From contig JAHHDT010000006.1 in NCBI GenBank assembly GCA_019739225.1, positions 853,501-917,500 of the forward strand: DNA of 64,000 nucleotides. Direction: 5' to 3'. Positions 17,334 through 26,743 of the stretch are shown piece by piece (the first letter of the stretch is position 1; each line of letters opens with the position of its first letter). Origin of the DNA: Aquamicrobium sp. (lineage in GTDB: Bacteria; Pseudomonadota; Alphaproteobacteria; Rhizobiales; Rhizobiaceae). A program made the translations under genes and the position numbers. The notes under the pieces were generated by a model. That model was given only the letters and a program-made list of their open reading frames with translations. It made no database searches and had not been told where the DNA came from.

Positions 17334-17442
17334 GCAGCGATGCGGGCTTGATCCATGCTCTCTCGCTGCTCACGTCTTTGTGCGCTGCGCGAGGCCGCAG
17401 GCGGCTGGCGGCGACACCCGCCAATTTCTAATATAGCCAGAT

Positions 17443-17470
17443 GGAACTTTTACGGCCGGTGACGCGTATT
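17443..17470 (+). promoter_or_regulatory. EcfG/RpoE2-type promoter upstream of rpoH2
   Basis: GGAAC at 17443-17447 is followed after 17 bases by CGTATT at 17465-17470, matching the GGAAC-N16/17-CGTT-like pattern of the alphaproteobacterial general stress sigma factor EcfG (RpoE2). The -10 is 20 bases before the rpoH2 start. In Sinorhizobium rpoH2 is known to be transcribed from such a promoter. Confidence 0.6.
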
Positions 17471-17489
17471 CCTTTTTCGGGAGCGTGAC

Positions 17490-18353
17490 ATGGACGATCC
17501 AGCAAAGCGAAGCATGATCAGAGAGGCGATGCGAGCGCCCTATCTGGCGCGCGAGGAGGAGCATGAGCTCGCCCTGCGCTGGAAGGAGAAGGGCGATCAG
17601 CAGGCGCTTCACCGCATAGCGGTTGCCCATATGAGGCTCGTTATCTCCATGGCTTCGAAATTCCGTCATTTCGGCCTGTCGATGAGCGATCTCATTCAGG
17701 AAGGTCATGTCGGCCTCCTGGAAGCGGCGGCCCGTTTCGAACCGGAGCGCGAGGTGCGCTTCTCGACCTACGCCACGTGGTGGATCCGCGCATCGATGCA
17801 GGATTTCATACTGCGCAACTGGTCGATCGTGCGAGGCGGCACGTCGTCCGCCCAGAAGGCGCTGTTCTTCAATCTGCGTCGTCTTCGTGCGCGACTGGCG
17901 CAGGATTCGCGGATGCTGTCGAACGATGCGCTCTACAATGAGATTTCGGCTGCGCTCGGCATCGCGGCGGCCGATGTCGCGACGATGGACGCGCGGCTTT
18001 CCGGTCCAGATACGTCGCTGAATGCGCCAGTCGCCGCGGATGGGGACACCGGATCGGAAAGAATGGATTTTCTCGTCTCCGACCAGCCGCTGCCTGACGA
18101 GGTGGTCGGGTCTCTGATTGACGAGGAGCGGCGTGCACAATGGCTGAGTCAGGCGCTTTCGACGCTCAATCCGCGCGAGTTGAGCATCATCCGCGAGCGC
18201 AGGTTGCGCGACGAAGGCGCGACGTTGGAATCGCTCGGCGAGAAGCTTGGCATTTCGAAGGAGCGCGTGCGGCAGATCGAAGGCCGCGCGCTCGAAAAGC
18301 TGCGCTCGGCTCTGGTCAAGATCGATCCGGCCGTGACCCGAAGCGCCGCCTGA
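17490..18353 (+). CDS. rpoH2: RNA polymerase sigma-32-type factor RpoH2
   Basis: 287-aa heat-shock-family sigma factor. Region 2 (SDLIQEGHVGLLEAAARFEP and FSTYATWWIRASMQDFILRNW), the RpoH box (AQKALFFNLRRLR) and region 4.2 (LGEKLGISKERVRQIEGRAL) are all present. The divergent N-terminus and the EcfG-type promoter upstream point to the second rhizobial RpoH, which acts in general stress and oxidative responses instead of simple heat shock. Convergent with the M48 protease gene, whose stop lies 6 bases beyond. Confidence 0.88.
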   Translation: MDDPAKRSMIREAMRAPYLAREEEHELALRWKEKGDQQALHRIAVAHMRLVISMASKFRHFGLSMSDLIQEGHVGLLEAAARFEPEREVRFSTYATWWIRASMQDFILRNWSIVRGGTSSAQKALFFNLRRLRARLAQDSRMLSNDALYNEISAALGIAAADVATMDARLSGPDTSLNAPVAADGDTGSERMDFLVSDQPLPDEVVGSLIDEERRAQWLSQALSTLNPRELSIIRERRLRDEGATLESLGEKLGISKERVRQIEGRALEKLRSALVKIDPAVTRSAA

Positions 18354-18359
18354 GCGACC

Positions 18360-19868
18360 CTATCTGTCTGTGATGATCTTGACTTTGCCGCCGGCCGACA
18401 CCGTCGCGCCGGCGCTCATCGCATTGATAAGCCGGAACATGTCGATCTTCCGGTCAACGCCCTGCATCTGGGCTGCGAGGGTGGCCACCGTCTGTCCCGC
18501 CCGAACCGTCACCACGCGCACACGCAGCGGGCGCAACGATGCCTTTTCCGCCGGCGTCAGCGTACGGAAGCTGCTGCCGACCTGGCTGGCGATGGCGTCG
18601 AGCGCGGTGCTTGCCGCCGGCGCGGCGGTCAACAGCCGATAGACCTCCCCCGCCGCGCGGATAACGGTCACGTCGAACTGCCAGCCTTCGGCGCTTGCGC
18701 GCGCCGAAACGGCCTCGTTGCCGTTGATGGTGGTCGAACGGATGCTGGACGCGTCCAACCCGGCAACCCAGCCGCTGCGCACATAGTCGGCAAGCGAGAC
18801 GCGGCGGTCGATCGAGACGCCATCGAAGCGGATGGCGACATCGCCAGGTCCGGCAGCAGTCACGGCCGCTGCCGTGTTGTCGATGACGAAGCCGTCGGGG
18901 ACCGAAAAGGCGATTCCCAGCTTGGGATGCATGAAGGTCAGCCCGCGCACAAAGCCTTCCTCGGGGGTGTCGCCGAACAGCATGCCGTCGACACCTTCCA
19001 GAAACTGATCGCGATCGCGCGTGCCGGTGCCGGGCGGCGCATATTGCCGTGCATGGCGCAGCGCCAGCTCGATGCGCTGTGGCGCGGTGGGGTGGCTGGC
19101 CAGGAAGTCGAGATTCTCGTCGATTGCTCCGGTGACGTTGCGCGAGGCGCTATAGGCGGCCATCGACTGAAGGAAGCGTGCCGAAGCGAAGGGGTCGTAG
19201 CCGGCGCGCGCGATGGCGCGGATGCCGATGGCATCGGCTTCCAGCTCCTGGTTGCGCGAGAACTGGGCGAGGCGAAGTTTGCCGCGCACAAGTGCCACGC
19301 GTGCGGCCGGGTCGCTGCCCAGAACGTCGTTGACCACCTGTGAGGCCAGAACCTCCTCGGCTTCCTTCTGCTGGCGCTGGATGCCGTGATTGGCGGTCAC
19401 ATGCGCCATCTCGTGCGCCAGCACGGCGGCAAGCTCAGCCGAGTCGTTGGCGAGCGCCAACAGGCCCCGGGTGACATAGAGATAGCCGCCCGGCAGCGCA
19501 AAGGCGTTGATGTTGGGCGAGTTGAGGATTGTGATCTGGTAGGTCTGGTTCGGGTTCTCTGGGTCGAGCGTCAGCGTGCCGACGACCCTGGCGACCATGC
19601 GCTCCAGCTTCCGGTCGGAATATTCACCGCCATATGTGGCCAGAATGCGCGGATGCTGCTCCCTCGCAATCGCCGCCATACGGTCGTTACGGGTGACCGT
19701 GTCCACGGTGACGGGGTTCGCGGAGGGCTGGAAAGCGTCGCTGTTGCTGGTTGCACCTTCGAGAACCTGACAGCCGGCGAGCGATGTCATCAGGCCGAGC
19801 AGGATCATGCCGCGCCGCAGAGCGCGGCCCGGTCCGCTATGGGGCCGGAGCCTCAACTTATCCTGCAT
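18360..19868 (-). CDS. M48-family periplasmic metalloprotease lipoprotein
   Basis: 502-aa secreted Zn-protease. The N-terminus carries a lipoprotein signal (LMTSLAGC, lipid-modified Cys near residue 33). The M48 catalytic motif HEMAH is near residue 153 (VLAHEMAHVTANHG), with a third ligand Glu in the downstream ELEADAIG motif. A TPR-poor middle region and a C-terminal LysM-like part (VRAGQTVATLAAQM) follow. Similar enzymes (BepA/YfgC type) do outer-membrane protein quality control. The LysM-like end may bind peptidoglycan. The substrate is not known. Confidence 0.9.
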   Translation of the reverse strand: MQDKLRLRPHSGPGRALRRGMILLGLMTSLAGCQVLEGATSNSDAFQPSANPVTVDTVTRNDRMAAIAREQHPRILATYGGEYSDRKLERMVARVVGTLTLDPENPNQTYQITILNSPNINAFALPGGYLYVTRGLLALANDSAELAAVLAHEMAHVTANHGIQRQQKEAEEVLASQVVNDVLGSDPAARVALVRGKLRLAQFSRNQELEADAIGIRAIARAGYDPFASARFLQSMAAYSASRNVTGAIDENLDFLASHPTAPQRIELALRHARQYAPPGTGTRDRDQFLEGVDGMLFGDTPEEGFVRGLTFMHPKLGIAFSVPDGFVIDNTAAAVTAAGPGDVAIRFDGVSIDRRVSLADYVRSGWVAGLDASSIRSTTINGNEAVSARASAEGWQFDVTVIRAAGEVYRLLTAAPAASTALDAIASQVGSSFRTLTPAEKASLRPLRVRVVTVRAGQTVATLAAQMQGVDRKIDMFRLINAMSAGATVSAGGKVKIITDR

Positions 19869-20050
19869 TGGCGTGGACAGCTCGTTGTCCTTTCATCGAA
19901 TTCGATGCATCAGAAACGGAATAAAGGCAAAAGGGTTGCAAACGAGCTAAGGCCGAATCCCGTTGAGGAAACAAGCCACGCACCTCTCATGCCACGATCT
20001 GACTGCCAATTGTGTCGGCTTCCGGGCAGGGTACCCTTCGTGGCGGGCGA

Positions 20051-20761
20051 TCAAGTCCCGATATATGCCCTGAAAGCGGCAGGGGCACTGGCTGAGAACA
20101 TTTCCTCGACTGCCGAAAAGGCGGCAATACGACCTTCGTCAACAAATGCCACCTGGTCGGCAAGCGCTTCGGCATCGTCGGGGTGGTGTGTAACCATCAG
20201 GATCGTCATGCCCCGTTCTGCGTGCAGCTCGCGCACCAGTTCCAGCATCTCGCGGCGCAAGGCGGGCCCGAGCGAGGCAAATGGTTCGTCGAGCAGCAGC
20301 ACCGGGCGGTCGCGCACCAGCACGCGCGAAAGCGCAACGCGCTGGCGTTCTCCGCCAGACAGTTCGGCGGGCAGGCGCCGTTCCTTGCCGGTCAGCCCCG
20401 TGCGGGCAAGCGCGGCGGCAACGTCCTCGCGATCCTTCGGTGAGAGGCGAAGCGACGGCGATCGTCCGAGACTGACGTTGTTGGCCACGTCCACATGGGC
20501 AAAGAGGTTGTTCTCCTGGAAGATCATGGAAACGGGACGTCTGGCCGGCGACATGGTCGTTGCATCCAGATCGCCAATCAGCACACGGCCCGAGGCCGGC
20601 GTCTCGAAGCCCGCTACCAGATTGAGCAGCGTCGATTTTCCCGAACCGCTCGGCCCCATCACAGCGACAATGGAGCCCGTCCCGACAGCCAGGTCGAAGG
20701 CCATCGAGGTCTCGCCATAGCTGAAGGTGACGTCATCGAGCCGGACTGCGGCGCCACTCAC
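20051..20761 (-). CDS. thiQ: ThiQ, thiamine ABC transporter ATPase
   Basis: 236-aa ABC ATPase for thiamine, TPP or related import. Walker A is GPSGSGKST (about residues 36-44), the signature is [13 protein letters not shown] (about 130-142) and Walker B is [12 protein letters not shown]. It overlaps the thiP stop by 4 bases and forms the third gene of thiBPQ, under TPP riboswitch control. Confidence 0.94.
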   Translation of the reverse strand: MSGAAVRLDDVTFSYGETSMAFDLAVGTGSIVAVMGPSGSGKSTLLNLVAGFETPASGRVLIGDLDATTMSPARRPVSMIFQENNLFAHVDVANNVSLGRSPSLRLSPKDREDVAAALARTGLTGKERRLPAELSGGERQRVALSRVLVRDRPVLLLDEPFASLGPALRREMLELVRELHAERGMTILMVTHHPDDAEALADQVAFVDEGRIAAFSAVEEMFSASAPAAFRAYIGT

Positions 20762-22362
20762 CGGCGTCTCCTCGCGTTATCGACAAGCATCATCAGCAGC
20801 AGGCAAAGGACGCCGAGAAAGAGCGCAAGCCCTGCGGCATCTTCGGTTCGATAGCTGCCCATACGCGCCAGCAGCAGATAGGGTAGGGTCTGCACCGAAT
20901 CGGAGCCGAACAGGGCAATCACCCCGAGATCGCCAAGCGACAGCGCCATGGCGAAGGCGAGCGCCATCAACATCGGGCGGCGGATGGACGGCCAATCCAC
21001 CAGGCGGAAGCGGTTGACGCCCGAAATGCCGAGCGAGGCGCACAGCCTTTCGTGGCGGACGCTGGCCGCGTCGTAGGCAGGCCTGATCGCCCGAATTGCA
21101 AAAGGCATGGCCATCACGGCGTTGACGGTTATCACCATGATGGGGGCGACCGCAAAGACATTGCCGCTCTGGCGCAGCAGGATGAACCAGCCGGCGCCGA
21201 CGACTATGGGCGGCACGACGAGGACGAAGCCGGCGCCGGTGTCCAGCATGCGCTCAAGCAGGGACGGTGATGCTGACGACGATCTGCGCAATTCCACCGC
21301 GCGCCGGGCCATGGTGAGTGCCAGCGACAGCGCAACGGAAAGCAAGGCGGCGATAAGCGCCAGCAGAAGGCTGGTCATGGTGGCTGCATGCACGGCCGGG
21401 TCTGCCGCCAGCCGCGCAAGGTCTGCGCGCAGGCCTGCGATGACCGTCGCGGCAAGCGGCCCGGCGACGAAGAGCAGGGCCGCAAGGATGAGCGCGCCAT
21501 TGGCGACCTGCTCGAACTTTCCAGCCACCACGGGTCGGCGGCGGGCGACCGGAAGGTTTGCGTCGCCCGTCATGTTTGCCCCGAGCCGGATCAGTACCGC
21601 TACGACTGCCGCCGTGAGGACGATCTGCAACGCCGTCAATGTCACCGCGCGGGCGGGGTCGAAATCGAAGCGCAGTGCCTGGTAGATCGCCACCTCCAGC
21701 GTCGTTGCACGCGGGCCGCCGCCCAGCGTCAGCACGATGGTGAAGGAGGTGACGCAGAGCATGAAGACAAGGCCCGCGATCCCCGGCAACGCAGCGCGCA
21801 GCACCGGCCATTCTATGAGCCGGAAGCCGGTTCGGGCGCCGATGCCCAGTTGGGCCGCAAGCCGCCACTGGTCGGCGGGAATGGTTTCGAGCGCCTGCAG
21901 GAACAGCCGCGTCGCCAGGGGCAGGTTGAAGAAGACATGGGCGACCAGAATTCCGGAAAGCCCGTAAATGCCCTGCCAGCGCGCACCGGTCGCGGCGGTA
22001 AGGACATCGGCGAAAAGCCCCGCGCGGCCCAGCAGTGCCAGAACGCCGAGTGCTGCGACAATGGCGGGCAGCGCCAGCGGCAGCGCGAACAGCCGCAGGA
22101 CGAGGCCGCGGCCGGGAAAGGCGGGGTGGCGCGCAAGCGCTCGCGCAACCAGCATCGCCGGCACGACGGAAAGAACCGTCGAAAGCACCGCCTGCCACAA
22201 GGTGAAACGAACGATCCGCAGGAGGTAGGCATTGAACGCGGAAAGCGCGCCCGACCAGTCGGAGAACGCTTCCCAGGCGAGGCCCGCAAAGGCCCCGCCG
22301 ATCAGCACCGCGATCGCCGTTAGAGCGGAAATGCCTGCCAGAATGCGGCGATCGCGCGTCAT
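20758..22362 (-). CDS. thiP: ThiP, thiamine ABC transporter permease
   Basis: 534-aa permease, a fused two-domain protein with about twelve membrane helices and two binding-protein-dependent transport system inner membrane motifs. The length is typical of ThiP, which forms the whole membrane channel. It overlaps thiQ by 4 bases and starts 7 bases after thiB, so the three genes form one transcription unit. Confidence 0.93.
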   Translation of the reverse strand: MTRDRRILAGISALTAIAVLIGGAFAGLAWEAFSDWSGALSAFNAYLLRIVRFTLWQAVLSTVLSVVPAMLVARALARHPAFPGRGLVLRLFALPLALPAIVAALGVLALLGRAGLFADVLTAATGARWQGIYGLSGILVAHVFFNLPLATRLFLQALETIPADQWRLAAQLGIGARTGFRLIEWPVLRAALPGIAGLVFMLCVTSFTIVLTLGGGPRATTLEVAIYQALRFDFDPARAVTLTALQIVLTAAVVAVLIRLGANMTGDANLPVARRRPVVAGKFEQVANGALILAALLFVAGPLAATVIAGLRADLARLAADPAVHAATMTSLLLALIAALLSVALSLALTMARRAVELRRSSSASPSLLERMLDTGAGFVLVVPPIVVGAGWFILLRQSGNVFAVAPIMVITVNAVMAMPFAIRAIRPAYDAASVRHERLCASLGISGVNRFRLVDWPSIRRPMLMALAFAMALSLGDLGVIALFGSDSVQTLPYLLLARMGSYRTEDAAGLALFLGVLCLLLMMLVDNARRRR

Positions 22363-22369
22363 TGAGGGT

Positions 22370-23371
22370 TCAGCGGCTCATCACGGCAAGCCACTCGTCG
22401 ATCCAGCGCTGGCGGTTCTGGGCAACCTCCTCGGGCGTGAACGCGAGCGTTTTGGAAGGCTCGACGAGTGTGTCGAAGACCGGGTTGAGCGGTGCCGAGG
22501 TTTCGCCGGCCGGGAACATCCAGTTGGTCTCGGGGATCGCATCCTGGAAACCAGGTCCGGTCATGAATTCGAGGAACTGCGCAGTCAGTGGGTTCTCCGT
22601 GCCCTTGAGCGTCGCGCCGGCAACCTCGACCTGCAGGTAGTGTCCCTCCTCGAAACTCGCGGCCTTGTAGCGCTGGCTGTCCTCCGCGATCTCGTGATAG
22701 GCGGGCGAGGTGGTGTAGGAGAGGACCATGCCCGCCTCGCCGCTGGTGAACAGGCCGTAGGCTTCGCTCCAGCCCGGCGTCACCGTCAGCACGCGCTGGC
22801 CGAGCTTCTCCCAGGCGGCCTGCGCGTCGTCGCCGTAGACAGCTTTCACCCACAAAAGCAGGCCGAGTCCGGGCGTCGAGGTGCGCGGGTCCTGAATGAC
22901 GATCTTCTCCTCAGGGTCGCCTTCGACCAGTTCCTTCAGGCTTGCCGGGGGCGTCGCGATCGCCTCGGTGTCGTAGACGAAGGCGAAGTAGCCATAGTCG
23001 AACGGCACGAACATGTCGTCGTCCCAGCCGCCCGGCACACTTACCCGTTCGAGCGAAATGCCGTGTGGCGCGAACAGGCCTGTCTCACGCGCCTCATAGG
23101 TGAGGTTGGTGTCCAGCCCCAGAACGATGTCGGCCTGCGTGCCGCTGCCTTCGAGCTTGAGACGGTTCAGAAGCGCCACCCCGTCGGCCACCGCAACGAA
23201 TTCCAGGTCGCAGCCGCATTCTGCCTCGAACGCCTTCTCGACGACCGGGCCGGGACCCCATGAAGCGGTAAAGCTTTCGTAGGTGTAGACGGTCAGCTTT
23301 TCCTGAGCTGCGGCCGGCATGGCGGCGAGACCCAGAGAAGCGGTAAGGATGATGAGAAAACGGTCGCGCAT
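22370..23371 (-). CDS. thiB: ThiB, thiamine-binding periplasmic protein
   Basis: 333-aa solute-binding protein from the chosen ATG, which has AAGGAGG six bases before it; an upstream ATG at 23398 would add nine residues. A signal peptide ([22 protein letters not shown]) and the mature start [12 protein letters not shown] are visible; the family aromatic [20 protein letters not shown] region binds thiamine compounds. It delivers thiamine to ThiPQ. The TPP riboswitch immediately upstream confirms the function. Confidence 0.94.
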   Translation of the reverse strand: MRDRFLIILTASLGLAAMPAAAQEKLTVYTYESFTASWGPGPVVEKAFEAECGCDLEFVAVADGVALLNRLKLEGSGTQADIVLGLDTNLTYEARETGLFAPHGISLERVSVPGGWDDDMFVPFDYGYFAFVYDTEAIATPPASLKELVEGDPEEKIVIQDPRTSTPGLGLLLWVKAVYGDDAQAAWEKLGQRVLTVTPGWSEAYGLFTSGEAGMVLSYTTSPAYHEIAEDSQRYKAASFEEGHYLQVEVAGATLKGTENPLTAQFLEFMTGPGFQDAIPETNWMFPAGETSAPLNPVFDTLVEPSKTLAFTPEEVAQNRQRWIDEWLAVMSR

Positions 23372-23427
23372 CGGGCGCCTCCTTGGTTTGTGTTTCAAGG
23401 GAAATCAGGCGCTTTGGCTGCAGCGTC

Positions 23428-23530
23428 TAATCCCTCCGCCGGTATGAGCCGGATCAGGTTCAGCGGGTTGGCAGGGTTGCCCCATCATGCCTCTCAGCCG
23501 GTCCGCATGGTTCGCGTCCGGCACCCCGTT
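23428..23530 (-). ncRNA. TPP riboswitch (THI element) upstream of thiBPQ
   Basis: On the minus strand the sequence carries the conserved TPP-aptamer blocks: ACGGGGTGCC at the 5' end, GGCTGAGAGG in the J-region, and ACCCGCTGAACCTGATCCGG with the closing ACCGGCGGAGGG. The CTGAGA and CTGAACCTGATC boxes are diagnostic. The thiB start is 57 bases downstream, so control is probably at translation initiation. TPP binding would lower thiBPQ expression. Confidence 0.97.
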
Positions 23531-23640
23531 AGAGCGGTTTCAGAAATAGGGCTGAGCGCGAGGCTAGGCAAGCGATTGTTTGACGGACCCGATGCAAGGC
23601 GCTTTCGCTGCATCGGGCTCGCGTGATAGAGGCGACGCGC

Positions 23641-24288
23641 ATGACCCGCTTCGCCATCCTTCTTGGCGGCGACCTCGTCGCCACGCCCCGGCTTGCCGGC
23701 CAACTCGAACATGCCCGGGTGATCGCCGCCGATTCCGGCATCCGCCACGCAAGCGTGCTTGGCATCGTTCCGGAATTGTGGACGGGCGATTTCGATTCCG
23801 TCGACGACACGCTGAGGCAGACGCATGGCGAGGTGCCGACCGAGATATTCTCTGCCGACAAGGACAAGACCGACGGCGAACTCGCCATCGATGCCGCGCT
23901 GGCGCGAGGCGCGGACGAGCTCATTCTGGTCGGTGCGTTCGGCGGCACGCGGGCCGACCACGCATTCCTGCATCTTGCGGCCGCGTTGCGGCTGGCCGAA
24001 GCAGGCACACAGTGCCTGTTGACCAGCGGCCAGCAGGAGGGAACGCCGCTTCTGCCTGGCACCGCAAGGAGCTTCGATTACGAGGACGGAACGCTGTTCA
24101 GTGTGCTGCCGTTCTCCGACCTCGAAGGGCTTACGCTATCCGGCGCGAAATGGCCGCTTTCCGACCGGTCTGTGCCTTTCGGCTCTTCGCTGACGCTGTC
24201 GAACGAAGTGCGGGACAAACTGAGCGTGACGCTCCAGTCCGGTCGTGCCCTTCTGATCGCCCATCCCGTTTCCTATTTTCGCATGTGA
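23641..24288 (+). CDS. thiN: Thiamine pyrophosphokinase (thiamine diphosphokinase)
   Basis: 215-aa kinase that makes thiamine pyrophosphate from thiamine and ATP. The N-terminal catalytic domain shows the family motifs GDFDSVDDT (about residues 44-52), DKDKTDGELAID (about 75-86) and GAFGGTRADHAFLHL (about 100-115); the C-terminal TPK-binding domain with a beta sandwich follows. The divergent arrangement with thiBPQ suits a salvage pathway: import of thiamine and then phosphorylation. A GTG 18 bases upstream is an alternative start; the ATG gives the normal N-terminus. Confidence 0.94.
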   Translation: MTRFAILLGGDLVATPRLAGQLEHARVIAADSGIRHASVLGIVPELWTGDFDSVDDTLRQTHGEVPTEIFSADKDKTDGELAIDAALARGADELILVGAFGGTRADHAFLHLAAALRLAEAGTQCLLTSGQQEGTPLLPGTARSFDYEDGTLFSVLPFSDLEGLTLSGAKWPLSDRSVPFGSSLTLSNEVRDKLSVTLQSGRALLIAHPVSYFRM

Positions 24289-24290
24289 CG

Positions 24291-26099
24291 ATGGCTCCAC
24301 CGCTTCTTACCCTTGACGGCATTCGGCTGACCTTCGGCGGCACTCCGCTGCTCGACGACGCTTCGCTCTCGGCATCTTCCGGCGAGAAGATCGCGCTTGT
24401 GGGTCGCAACGGATCGGGCAAATCGACGCTGCTTAAGATCGCGGCCGGCATGGTCGAGCCGCAGGACGGCGAGATTTTCCGGCAGCCGACAGCGACTGTG
24501 CGCTATCTGCCGCAGGAGCCCGACATGGACGGCTACGCGAGTGTGCTCGCCTATGTCGAGGCCGGCCTGGGGCCGGCAGACGATCCGTATCGCGCCACCT
24601 ATCTGATCGAAAGCCTCGGGCTTTCCGGCGACGAGCGGCCGGGCACGCTTTCCGGCGGCGAGGCGCGGCGTGCCGCGCTCGCCCGCGTCATGGCGCCGGA
24701 ACCCGACATTCTGTTGCTCGACGAACCGACCAACCACCTCGACCTGGCCACCATCGAATGGCTGGAAGGCGAACTGCAGCGCACGAAGTCGGCGCTCATC
24801 ATGATCTCGCATGACAGGCGGTTTCTGGAACGCGTGTCGCGGGCGACGGTGTGGCTGGATCGCGGTACCACGCGGCGGCTCGACAAGGGGTTCGCCCATT
24901 TCGAGGAATGGCGCGACCGGCTCCTGGAGGAGGAGGAGCTGGAGCAGCACAAGCTCGGCCGCCAGATCGAGCGCGAGGAGCACTGGCTGCGCTACGGCGT
25001 GACCGCGCGGCGCAAGCGCAACATGCGCCGGCTCGGCGAGCTCCATTCGATGCGCGAGCGGTTTCGTGGCAGGCGTGGCCCCGAGGGTGTCGCCTCGATG
25101 TCTGCAGCCGAGGGTGCGGAGTCCGGCAAGCTGGTCATCGAAGCCCGCAATATCGCCAAGAGTTTTGGGGATCGCGCTGTCGTGCAGGATTTCTCGACGC
25201 GTATCCAGCGAGGCGACAGGGTCGGCCTCGTCGGACCAAATGGAGCCGGGAAGACCACACTCCTGAAGATGCTGATTGGTACGCTGGAGCCGGATGCCGG
25301 CAGTGTGCGGCTTGGGGCCAATCTGGAGATCGCCGCTCTTGACCAGAAGCGCGAACTCGATCCGTCGGAGACGCTGGCTCACTACCTCACCGACGGCCGG
25401 GGTGACAGCCTCGTTGTCAACGGCGAGGAAAAGCATGTCGTTTCCTACATGAAGGACTTCCTGTTCAAGCCGGAACAGGCGCGGACGCCGGTGCGCGAGC
25501 TTTCGGGCGGCGAGCGGGCGCGGCTTGTGCTGGCGCGCATTCTGGCGCGGCCCGCCAATCTGCTGGTGCTCGACGAGCCGACCAACGACCTCGACATGGA
25601 AACGCTCGATCTCCTGCAGGAACTGGTTTCCGGCTATCCGGGCACGGTGCTTCTCGTCAGCCACGACCGCGACTTCCTGGACCGGACGGTGACGAGCGTG
25701 ATTGCCCCTGACGGTGAGGGGCGTTGGATCGAATATGCCGGCGGGTACTCCGACATGCTGGCACAGCGCGGCGGGCAGGCGCTTCAGGACCGCGCGCGTG
25801 CCGCGAAGAAGGAGCCTCGTGAGAAGAAGGAGCCTGCCGCGAACGAGCCTCGGGCATCTGCGCGCAAGCTCTCCTACAAACAGAAATTCGCTCTCGAAAA
25901 CCTTCCGAAGCAGATTGCGGAAACCGAGGGCAAGATCGCTGCTTTTGAAGACAAGATGTCGGATCCCGCCTTCTACACAAAGGACCCTGACGGCTTTTCG
26001 AAGGTTGCGGGACAGCTCGAAGGCCTGCGGGCCGGCCTCTCCACCATGGAAGAGGAATGGCTGGAGCTGGAGATGCTGCGGGAGGAGATCGAGGGCTAG
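24291..26099 (+). CDS. ABC-F family ATPase
   Basis: 602-aa soluble protein with two ABC domains and no membrane helices. Walker A sites are GRNGSGKST (about residue 36) and GPNGAGKTT (about 320), each with an LSGG signature (TLSGGEARRAALAR and ELSGGERARLVLAR) and a Walker B ending DEPTN(H/D)LD. A basic linker joins them and a coiled-coil C-terminus (KQKFALENLPKQIAETEGKI) follows. ABC-F proteins act on the ribosome E-site; Uup/EttA types are closest. Starts two bases after the thiN stop. Confidence 0.93.
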   Translation: MAPPLLTLDGIRLTFGGTPLLDDASLSASSGEKIALVGRNGSGKSTLLKIAAGMVEPQDGEIFRQPTATVRYLPQEPDMDGYASVLAYVEAGLGPADDPYRATYLIESLGLSGDERPGTLSGGEARRAALARVMAPEPDILLLDEPTNHLDLATIEWLEGELQRTKSALIMISHDRRFLERVSRATVWLDRGTTRRLDKGFAHFEEWRDRLLEEEELEQHKLGRQIEREEHWLRYGVTARRKRNMRRLGELHSMRERFRGRRGPEGVASMSAAEGAESGKLVIEARNIAKSFGDRAVVQDFSTRIQRGDRVGLVGPNGAGKTTLLKMLIGTLEPDAGSVRLGANLEIAALDQKRELDPSETLAHYLTDGRGDSLVVNGEEKHVVSYMKDFLFKPEQARTPVRELSGGERARLVLARILARPANLLVLDEPTNDLDMETLDLLQELVSGYPGTVLLVSHDRDFLDRTVTSVIAPDGEGRWIEYAGGYSDMLAQRGGQALQDRARAAKKEPREKKEPAANEPRASARKLSYKQKFALENLPKQIAETEGKIAAFEDKMSDPAFYTKDPDGFSKVAGQLEGLRAGLSTMEEEWLELEMLREEIEG

Positions 26100-26104
26100 T
26101 TGCC

Positions 26105-26147
26105 GAGCACACTCCATGCGCATATAACATGCGCATGGAGTGTGCTC
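26105..26147. promoter_or_regulatory. Perfect 19-bp inverted repeat, ccdA promoter and operator
   Basis: A perfect palindrome with 19-base arms (GAGCACACTCCATGCGCAT and its complement) and a 5-base spacer ends immediately before the ccdA ATG. A promoter fits across it: -35 TTGCCG at 26100-26105, 17-bp spacer, -10 TATAAC at 26123-26128. GGAG in the right arm (26137-26140) is the Shine-Dalgarno. Operator binding would block RNA polymerase directly. A transcript from further upstream would fold the Shine-Dalgarno into a hairpin. TA modules of the CcdAB type are autoregulated this way. Confidence 0.75.
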
Positions 26148-26384
26148 ATGCTAACCAAGTCTCCGAAACGCAAATCCGTCAACCTTTCGATCGACGTCGA
26201 CATTCTGGCAGAGGCAAAGGCTTTAAAGGTGAACGTCTCGCGTGCCGCGGACGCCGGTATCGCCGAAGCTATAAGCAAGCGCAAAGCCGAGCTCTGGCTG
26301 CAGGAGAATCGCGAGGCAATTGAAGAGAACAACAGATATTTCGAGGAGCACGGTCTCCCGTTCTCGGAATATCGCGGTTTCTGA
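26148..26384 (+). CDS. ccdA: CcdA-type antitoxin
   Basis: 78-aa antitoxin of a type II toxin-antitoxin pair. The N-terminus (MLTKSPKRKSVNLSIDVDIL) is a ribbon-helix-helix DNA-binding domain, and the C-terminus (ELWLQENREAIEENNRYFEEHGLPFSEYR) resembles the CcdB-binding tail of F-plasmid CcdA. The stop overlaps the toxin ATG (TGATG), giving coupling. The palindrome that precedes the gene is its likely operator. Confidence 0.9.
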   Translation: MLTKSPKRKSVNLSIDVDILAEAKALKVNVSRAADAGIAEAISKRKAELWLQENREAIEENNRYFEEHGLPFSEYRGF

Positions 26385-26686
26385 TGGCGCGGTATGATGT
26401 CTATCGCGATCCTCGGGGCAGCGAAAACCTGCTCGTGAGCATCCAGGCAGATATTTTCGACGGCCTCGACACCAGGACGGCTATCCCGCTACTGCCCGAA
26501 CACCCACACCGAACACCGTTGAAGAAGCTCAATCCGATCTTCGTTGTCGACGGGAAACACTACGCTCTCTACACGCAACACATGCTTGCAGTTCCCGTGT
26601 CCGCGCTCCGTGACCGCATTGCCAATGTAAGCGACCGGCGTGATGAAATCACCGCCGCGCTCGATATGCTCTTCCAGGGGTTCTGA
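26384..26686 (+). CDS. ccdB: CcdB-type toxin
   Basis: 100-aa toxin homologous to F-plasmid CcdB, which poisons DNA gyrase; the aligned blocks include RYDVYRDP, LVSIQADIFDGLDTR and MLAVPVSALRDRIANVSDRRDEI. The C-terminal tail reads LDMLFQGF where F-plasmid CcdB ends LMFWGI; Trp99 and Ile101, needed for killing there, are replaced by Gln and Phe, while Gly100 is kept. The gyrase activity of this copy is therefore in question. A hairpin follows (26744-26762). Confidence 0.9.
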   Translation: MARYDVYRDPRGSENLLVSIQADIFDGLDTRTAIPLLPEHPHRTPLKKLNPIFVVDGKHYALYTQHMLAVPVSALRDRIANVSDRRDEITAALDMLFQGF

Positions 26687-26743
26687 GATCGGCGGCCATG
26701 AGGGGCTATCCGCGCAATGCCTGCGGGTCGACCTTTCGACTGA

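Noticed and set aside
23580-24290. Upstream extension of the ABC-F gene to 839 residues
   Set aside because: It overlaps thiN in another frame and has no conserved domain; the ATG at 24291 gives a normal ABC-F protein.
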